Shown here in pieces: positions 58,841 through 64,000 of a stretch of DNA of 64,000 bases; the first letter of the stretch is position 1; every line of letters begins with the position of its first letter. The stretch comes from Butyrivibrio sp. NC2002. GTDB lineage: Bacteria; Bacillota; Clostridia; Lachnospirales; Lachnospiraceae. The notes under the pieces were generated by a model that made no database searches, was not told where the DNA came from, and saw nothing but the letters and a program-made list of their open reading frames with translations. Both the position numbers and the translations under genes were made by a program. The stretch spans positions 496,001 through 560,000 of the forward strand of contig NZ_JNKZ01000007.1 in assembly GCF_000702265.1 (NCBI RefSeq), in the 5' to 3' direction.

Positions 58841-60463
58841 TTATTTGGCATTTTTATGGAGGACTTTTCTTACGTAGCCTGCTGCCCCTATCATGTCTGC
58901 AAAATAGGAAACTACCACATCAAGTAGTCCTGCTGCCTCAAGATCAACTCCGAATATAGTCTCATCTTTAAGCAAAGGAAGTACCCTTTCTTTAAGACTT
59001 TCTTTATCAAGCTTATCACCGAGCCTGATATCCTTTACATACCCCTGACATTTCTCAAGGAGCGGATCGGGACTTGGTTCAAAGGGCTGTCCGTTGTCAT
59101 CAACTCCCATAAGGTATCTGAGCCATCCGGCAAAAACAAGAGGAATACATTTAAGATCCTGCACATTAAGTTTGTCTGATTTTAAATATTCCTTTATGGT
59201 CTCACCAAATCTGATAGGAAGCTTTTGCGAGGTATCGCAGGCAATTCTCTGCGGCGTATCAGGCATAAACTTATTGGGAATCCTGACATTAACTACAGTG
59301 TTAATGAATTCCTCAGGTCTTATAACCCCGGGATCAGTAACAACAGGTAGTCCCTCTTTATAGCCTATCCCTTTTACGAGTTTTACCAAATCTTCGTCCT
59401 TCATCTCCTCTGATATCTTGTCATAGCCTAGAATGCAGCCAAATATGGCAAGAGCTGTATGTAGAGGATTAAGACATGTGCATACCTTCATTCGCTCGAC
59501 CTTATCTACTGTCTCCTTTGTAGTAAAGATAACTCCTACTTTTTCAAGGGCTGGTCTTCCGCCGGGGAACTTATCCTCTATTACAAGGTATTCGCTCTCC
59601 TCTGCATTTACAAAAGGAGCAACCCAGGTATTCTTGCTTGTAACAACTGCTGAAAGCTCCTCTATGCCATCCTCTTCAAGTATCTTTTTAACTGAGTCGT
59701 CAGGTCTTGGTGTTATCTTATCGATCATTGACCAGGGGAATGAAACCTTGTTTTCATCCTCTATATAACATGCAAATCCTTCTTCTGCCTTTTTGTTATC
59801 TGCCCATTTTTTAGCAAAAGCATGAACTGCTTCATAGAGCTTATCTCCGTTATGTGAGCAGTTATCGGTGCTTACCATTGCAATAGGCTTTTTACCTGCA
59901 AGATATCTTTCATATAAAAGTGCTGTAACTTTTCCTATATAGCTTGCAGGTTTTTTGGGACCGTTTTCAAAATCCAAAGCTACCTGAGGAATGATCTCGC
60001 CCTTAGCATTTGTCAGGCTGTAACCTTTTTCTGTTATTGTGAAAGTACATAGCTGTAATGAATCAGCTCTGAATATTTCCTTTAGTCTTTCAAATTCCTT
60101 TTCATTTTCGGAGTCCAGAATACATGACTCAGCAACAGACTCTATAACCGTTTTTTCTACATTTCCATCCGCCTTAAGGGTAACAAGGACAGATAGATTG
60201 TCGTGAGGTCTGTACATTTTTTCGATTATCTCGTAGTCAAATCCTTCAACCACGATAATACCTGTATTATCATATCCCTCTTCGATCATCCTCTGTGACA
60301 GATTTGTCTGAAAAGCTCTGAAAATATTGCCTGCGCCAAAGTGGACCCACTTGGGATTTTTAACAGTCTCCTCTATCATTTTTTCTCTGTCAAAGGAAGG
60401 CAGGTAATATCCCTTTTCCTTCCATGTATTCTCGCTGCGTAAACCTGCTGCGTCTAATTTCAT
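58841..60463 (-). CDS. uxuB: D-fructuronate reductase / mannitol dehydrogenase family
   Basis: Reduces D-fructuronate to D-mannonate with NADH. This 540-residue member of the long-chain mannitol dehydrogenase family has the N-terminal HFGAGNIFRAFQ dinucleotide loop, the SVAESCILD segment, MVSTDNCSHNGD and the KMKVCTLNPLHT-type catalytic region (here RMKVCTCLNPLHTALA). It is immediately downstream of uxuA (29-nt gap). Presence of uxuA and uxaC in the same cluster supports fructuronate over tagaturonate or mannitol as substrate. Confidence 0.92.
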   Translation of the reverse strand: MKLDAAGLRSENTWKEKGYYLPSFDREKMIEETVKNPKWVHFGAGNIFRAFQTNLSQRMIEEGYDNTGIIVVEGFDYEIIEKMYRPHDNLSVLVTLKADGNVEKTVIESVAESCILDSENEKEFERLKEIFRADSLQLCTFTITEKGYSLTNAKGEIIPQVALDFENGPKKPASYIGKVTALLYERYLAGKKPIAMVSTDNCSHNGDKLYEAVHAFAKKWADNKKAEEGFACYIEDENKVSFPWSMIDKITPRPDDSVKKILEEDGIEELSAVVTSKNTWVAPFVNAEESEYLVIEDKFPGGRPALEKVGVIFTTKETVDKVERMKVCTCLNPLHTALAIFGCILGYDKISEEMKDEDLVKLVKGIGYKEGLPVVTDPGVIRPEEFINTVVNVRIPNKFMPDTPQRIACDTSQKLPIRFGETIKEYLKSDKLNVQDLKCIPLVFAGWLRYLMGVDDNGQPFEPSPDPLLEKCQGYVKDIRLGDKLDKESLKERVLPLLKDETIFGVDLEAAGLLDVVVSYFADMIGAAGYVRKVLHKNAK

Positions 60464-60492
60464 CTTATGTATCCTCCTGATATAAACACTGC

Positions 60493-61569
60493 TTAAATTC
60501 CCCTCTTATGTGACTTTTCGATAGCTTCCCAAAGTCCGTTTATATATGTTGCGCCAAGCGCTCTGTCATAGAGTCCGTATCCCGGCATTGCAACCTCTCC
60601 CCAGATCATTCTGCCGTGATCGGGCCGGATGGGGCCATCAAATCCTGTCTCATACAAAGCTTTTACTATCTCATACATATCAAAGGTTCCGTCTGCCGAA
60701 AGGTGAGCTGACTCCTCAAAGTTAGTAGGTGATATAAACTTAAGGTTTCTTACATGTGCAAAATGTATTCTGCCTTCAAGGGCTCTTATCATATGGGGAA
60801 GATCATTTTCAAGACTTGTGCCGTATGATCCTGAACAGAATGTCACACCGTTATGTACATCATCTACTGCCTTCATGAGCTTTAGAATATTCTTTTCATT
60901 ATTGATTATCCTTGGAAGTCCAAATACCGACCAGGCAGGATCATCAGGGTGTATTGCCATCTTAATATCATACTTGTTGCACACAGGCATGATTGCCTTT
61001 AAAAAGTAGACTATATTTTCAAAGAGCTTGTCCTCATCAACATCCTTGTACAGTTCAAACAGTTCTTTTACATGAGCCATTCTCTCCGGCTCCCACCCGG
61101 GCATAACCGAGCCGTTGGTATCTGCCGATATAGACTCAAACATTTTTGCGGGATCTATAGCATCAACGGCCTCCTGCGTATAGGCAAGAACTGTTGAACC
61201 ATCTTCTCTTTTTCTTGCAAGCTCTGTCCTTGTCCAGTCAAATACGGGCATAAAGTTATAGCAGACCATGTGGATATCTTCCTTACCCAGATTTTCAAGA
61301 GTCTTTATATAGTTATCAATATGCTCATCTCTATCTTTTGTTGCCGCCTTTATGGCATCAGAGACATTAACGGACTCGATTCCTGCTATCTTAAGGCCTT
61401 CAGCCTCAACGTCCTTTTTTAGAGCCTGGATCTCGCTCTGCTCCCAGAGCTCTCCTGCCTGTTTGTTGTAAAGTGTTGTTATTACTCCATGCACTCCGGG
61501 GATCTGTCTGATCTGCCAGAGCTTTACTGTATCATAATCGGTACCGTACCAGCGAAGTGTCATTTCCAT
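60493..61569 (-). CDS. uxuA: Mannonate dehydratase
   Basis: Dehydrates D-mannonate to 2-keto-3-deoxy-D-gluconate, the third step of glucuronate breakdown. The 358 residues contain MRWYG-type start motifs (TLRWYGTDYD), the YNFMPVFDWTR segment, the metal/substrate motifs AIHPDDP, FCSGSYGT and HVRN, and the C-terminal RPDHGRMIWGE. The ATG at 61569 follows GGAGG with a long (11-nt) spacer; a second ATG two codons on is possible. It is divergent from an AraC regulator across 122 nt, the expected arrangement for control by uronate. Confidence 0.94.
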   Translation of the reverse strand: MEMTLRWYGTDYDTVKLWQIRQIPGVHGVITTLYNKQAGELWEQSEIQALKKDVEAEGLKIAGIESVNVSDAIKAATKDRDEHIDNYIKTLENLGKEDIHMVCYNFMPVFDWTRTELARKREDGSTVLAYTQEAVDAIDPAKMFESISADTNGSVMPGWEPERMAHVKELFELYKDVDEDKLFENIVYFLKAIMPVCNKYDIKMAIHPDDPAWSVFGLPRIINNEKNILKLMKAVDDVHNGVTFCSGSYGTSLENDLPHMIRALEGRIHFAHVRNLKFISPTNFEESAHLSADGTFDMYEIVKALYETGFDGPIRPDHGRMIWGEVAMPGYGLYDRALGATYINGLWEAIEKSHKRGI

Positions 61570-61652
61570 AAAAAGTTTACCTCCAATAAATATCTTGTTA
61601 TTTACGTATATAGCTTACTTTTCCTGCCCCTGCTTTTGAATAGAATTAGTTG

Positions 61653-61682
61653 TTGCACAGTTTGAAAAAGTTGCTGTAAAAT
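61653..61682 (+). promoter_or_regulatory. Promoter of the AraC regulator gene
   Basis: A -35 TTGCAC (61653-61658) and a -10 TAAAAT (61677-61682) with 18-nt spacing. Only 9 nt lie between the -10 and the ATG at 61692, and there is no ribosome binding site, so the mRNA is probably leaderless. Confidence 0.5.
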
Positions 61683-61691
61683 ATTTGCATT

Positions 61692-62591
61692 ATGAAAAAC
61701 AAACTAAGATCATCCTTTAATTCAAGACAATATATGCTCTCCTCAGATTTTGAGGTGTTCTATTATTCAGACAAAAATTTCAGCACACTGCCTCCACATG
61801 CCCACGATTACTACGAATTCTATATGTTCATTGAAGGCGATATCACAATGGAAATATTTAAGGCAAACGGTCAGTCTGAGCTTCATAAGATGACTCCCGG
61901 AGATCTCATGATCGTTCCACCCGGAACACTTCACCATGCCATAATGGATGACCCTTCGAAAAATTACAGAAGGTTCGTGTTCTGGATAAGCAGGGAATGC
62001 TGCAAGAGCCTTACTCAGGAGTCTGTTGATTATATGTATCTGATACAAAAAGCTGAAGCTTTTCACCAATATATTTATCATCTTATGCCCTCTGATCAGC
62101 ACCAGGTTGAGTACAGATTCATAAGGCTCCTTGAAGAGATATCTTCTGACAGATACGGAGGAGATACCGCAAGGCATCTTTGCCTGTGCGACCTGATCCT
62201 TACTATAAACCGTGTTATATATGATTCCGAGCATAGAGATTCCAAAAGCGAAGATGCTTCTCTTTTTCAAAACATTCTCTCTTATATCGAGAGTAACCTT
62301 GAAGAGACTCTTTCTCTTGACGATATCGCCGGACATTTTTTTGTGAGCAAGTTCTATGTCTCACATTTATTTAAGGACACTCTTGGCATCTCTCTTCACC
62401 AATATATAATCAAAAAACGCCTTGCCGGATGCCAGAGCGCCATAACAAATGGCGAAAGCATCAGCAAGACGTATGAACGTTTTGGTTTCAGAGATTATTC
62501 AAGTTTTTTCAAAGCCTTCAAAAAAGAGTACGGCATGTCTCCCAAGGACTATCAGGCAGTATACACAAACACCGCATCACATAGTAAATAG
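61692..62591 (+). CDS. AraC-family regulator with cupin sensor, likely uronate-responsive
   Basis: A 299-residue transcription factor. The N-terminal cupin (about 15-130) has the metal/sugar site LPPHAHDYYEFYMFIEGD and the MIVPPGTLHHA segment. The C-terminal AraC DNA-binding domain (about 195-295) has two helix-turn-helix units, with LSLDDIAGHFFVSKFYVSHLFK as the first and YERFGFRDYSSFFKAFKKEYGMSPKDY as the second. Its place between uxuA (divergent) and uxaC (convergent) strongly suggests it controls this cluster, perhaps sensing glucuronate, galacturonate or fructuronate. The effector is not determined. Confidence 0.9.
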   Translation: MKNKLRSSFNSRQYMLSSDFEVFYYSDKNFSTLPPHAHDYYEFYMFIEGDITMEIFKANGQSELHKMTPGDLMIVPPGTLHHAIMDDPSKNYRRFVFWISRECCKSLTQESVDYMYLIQKAEAFHQYIYHLMPSDQHQVEYRFIRLLEEISSDRYGGDTARHLCLCDLILTINRVIYDSEHRDSKSEDASLFQNILSYIESNLEETLSLDDIAGHFFVSKFYVSHLFKDTLGISLHQYIIKKRLAGCQSAITNGESISKTYERFGFRDYSSFFKAFKKEYGMSPKDYQAVYTNTASHSK

Positions 62592-62596
62592 TATTT

Positions 62597-64000
62597 TTAG
62601 ATGCCAAAATATCTCTTTGCGTTGTAGTAGGATATGCCACTTACTATTCTCTTAAGAGCTTCTTCGTCGTTTGGATACTCACCGTTTTCGACCCAGCCTC
62701 CTATGAGGTTGCACATGATCCTTCTGAAATAATCGTGTCTTGTATATGAAAGAAATGATCTGGAATCGGTGAGCATTCCTATAAAGTTACCCAGTATTCC
62801 AAGGCTTGCAAGCGACTTCATCTGCTCCTCCATGCCTTGCTTTGAATCATTAAACCACCATGCCGGTCCGTGTTGGATCTTGCCCGCTACTTCCGGTGAC
62901 TGGAATCCGCCGATTATCGTTCCTATCTGCTGATTATCATACGGATTCAAGGAAAAGATGATTGTCTTTGGAAGTTCATCAGTCTTATCAAGTTCTGATA
63001 AAAAGTCTGCAAGATTTTCTCCGCATGAATTATTTCCTATCATGTCGTAGCCTGTATCAGGTCCTATAAGTCCAAACATCCTCTCATTTTTGTTTCTCAT
63101 ACATGAGTAATGTATTTCCATGGCTATGCCCTGCCTGTGGTACTCTCTTCCAAGTGCCAAAAGGACTGCTGTCTGATATCCTTCTGCCTCTTTTGCGGAT
63201 ATCTTTTCTCCATTCATTGCCCTCTTAAATACCTTGTCGCATTCATCATAAGATGTGATCCTAAACGGGACATAATCAAGTCCATGATCTGATGCAACGC
63301 AGCCATGTTCTGCGAAATAGGATACTCTTTTGATCAAAGCATCAATTACATCCTGAGTACCTGTAAGCGTTTCTTTCCCTACAGCCTTAGCAAGTTCTGC
63401 AATATATTCCCTAAATCCATCCTTATGGATATTTACTGCTTTGTCCGGTCTAAAGGATGGGCGGACCATAAAATCTATGCTCTTATCTGCAGCAATCTTT
63501 TCATGCCATTTAAGATCATCTATAGGATCATCCGTTGTTCCAACGTAAGAAACATTGCTCTGTCTGATAAGCCCTCTGACTGTCATATCTTCTGAGTTTT
63601 TGAGCATATCATTACACTTATCCCAGATTTTTTCAGCATTTGAAGCAGTCAATGGTTCATCAATTCCAAAATATTTCTTAAGCTCCAGACTGCACCAATG
63701 GTACATTGGATTGCCTATAGAAAGAGAGTGTGTATCCGCAAATTTTTTGAACCTTAAAAGCTCGTCCTTTCTTCCTGTGACAAGTTCTTCCGGAATACCG
63801 TTTGAGCGCATAAGTCTCCATTTGTAGTGATCTCCGAATATGGTTCCATCATCCTGTTTCCCACCAAACCATACATCACCAAGACTCTCAAATCTCTTAT
63901 CCTCGTATATTTCCCTGGGTGATATGTGGCAGTGGTAATCTATGATCGGAAGCTTTTCCGAATAATCGTGAAAAAGATGCTTAGCAGTTTCTGTCTGCAA
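62597..64000 (-). CDS. uxaC: Glucuronate isomerase (N-terminus cut by window edge)
   Basis: Isomerises D-glucuronate to D-fructuronate (and D-galacturonate to D-tagaturonate). The protein reads to the right edge; the first in-window codon is TTG, but family members have about 8-10 further residues before the QTETAKHLFHDYS segment, so the true start lies outside. The metal-binding start of the amidohydrolase-like barrel, DYHCHISP, the MRNKNERMFGLIGPDTGYD region and the C-terminal YFRRIMCNLIGGWVENGEYPND are visible. The stop is 5 nt from the stop of the convergent AraC gene. Confidence 0.93.
   Translation of the reverse strand: MQTETAKHLFHDYSEKLPIIDYHCHISPREIYEDKRFESLGDVWFGGKQDDGTIFGDHYKWRLMRSNGIPEELVTGRKDELLRFKKFADTHSLSIGNPMYHWCSLELKKYFGIDEPLTASNAEKIWDKCNDMLKNSEDMTVRGLIRQSNVSYVGTTDDPIDDLKWHEKIAADKSIDFMVRPSFRPDKAVNIHKDGFREYIAELAKAVGKETLTGTQDVIDALIKRVSYFAEHGCVASDHGLDYVPFRITSYDECDKVFKRAMNGEKISAKEAEGYQTAVLLALGREYHRQGIAMEIHYSCMRNKNERMFGLIGPDTGYDMIGNNSCGENLADFLSELDKTDELPKTIIFSLNPYDNQQIGTIIGGFQSPEVAGKIQHGPAWWFNDSKQGMEEQMKSLASLGILGNFIGMLTDSRSFLSYTRHDYFRRIMCNLIGGWVENGEYPNDEEALKRIVSGISYYNAKRYFGI

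Noticed and set aside
61692..61760. A plus-strand riboswitch between uxuA and the AraC gene
   Set aside because: The gap is only 122 nt, with no conserved riboswitch core, and the promoter leaves almost no leader.

Overview
The window is chromosomal DNA from a low-to-mid GC anaerobic Firmicute. Gene content points to Lachnospiraceae, most like Butyrivibrio/Pseudobutyrivibrio (inferred, not searched): an Rnf complex in the order C-D-G-E-A-B, a cytoplasmic GH115 alpha-glucuronidase, hexuronate catabolism genes, ECF transport, an HrcA/CIRCE heat-shock promoter, and many TTG starts preceded by GGAGG-type ribosome binding sites. I saw no rRNA, tRNA, CRISPR array, insertion sequence or prophage.

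Layout. 1-8.6 kb: a truncated secreted transglutaminase-like protein, a MacB-type ABC exporter pair, manA, dinB, a class B sortase and an acyltransferase. 8.6-11.8 kb: an iron island (a Cys-rich FeoB partner, feoB, feoA and a Fur-like protein consisting only of the DNA-binding domain) with four copies of one 16-bp inverted repeat around two good promoters. 11.9-17.8 kb: a PIN-PhoH protein, a soluble coiled-coil protein resembling an MCP signalling domain, a type I toxin/antisense-RNA module, an orphan gene, a CPBP protease and a small unknown gene behind an MCP. 17.8-28.9 kb: a long minus-strand run with an MCP, a membrane-anchored nuclease-like protein coupled to a HerA-like ATPase, a 7TM-SpoIIE phosphatase, a PHP phosphoesterase, a STAS-kinase fusion, a STAS protein, a degenerate anti-sigma-like ATPase and an ABCG-type exporter. 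The SpoIIE, STAS and ATPase-like genes look like a partner-switching module.

29-42 kb: HU, a PurF paralogue lacking the N-terminal Cys nucleophile, two membrane acyltransferase-type proteins, pyruvate kinase, a DUF2752 protein, the complete rnfCDGEAB operon and a DEDD exonuclease. 42-58 kb: the GH115 enzyme, metY, a ZIP transporter next to a COG0523 GTPase, a phosphoesterase, a K+ channel, a GGDEF-EAL protein, an ECF transporter (T, fused A-A and S components), hsp20 with CIRCE, and cysK. 58-64 kb: a secreted SGNH protein, then the uronate cluster (uxuB, uxuA, divergent AraC regulator, uxaC cut by the window end). GH115 would release (methyl)glucuronate from xylan fragments, and UxaC, UxuB and UxuA would carry it toward 2-keto-3-deoxygluconate.

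Less ordinary signals: a putative metal-responsive operator family linked to a truncated Fur; a type I toxin-antitoxin locus; a multi-hairpin repeat present twice (near 31.2 and 56.2 kb) with compensatory stem changes; a 20-nt element shared between two chemoreceptor-type loci; and a start-site hairpin that would mask the GH115 ribosome binding site. Functions are read from motifs by eye. No similarity search or folding program was run.
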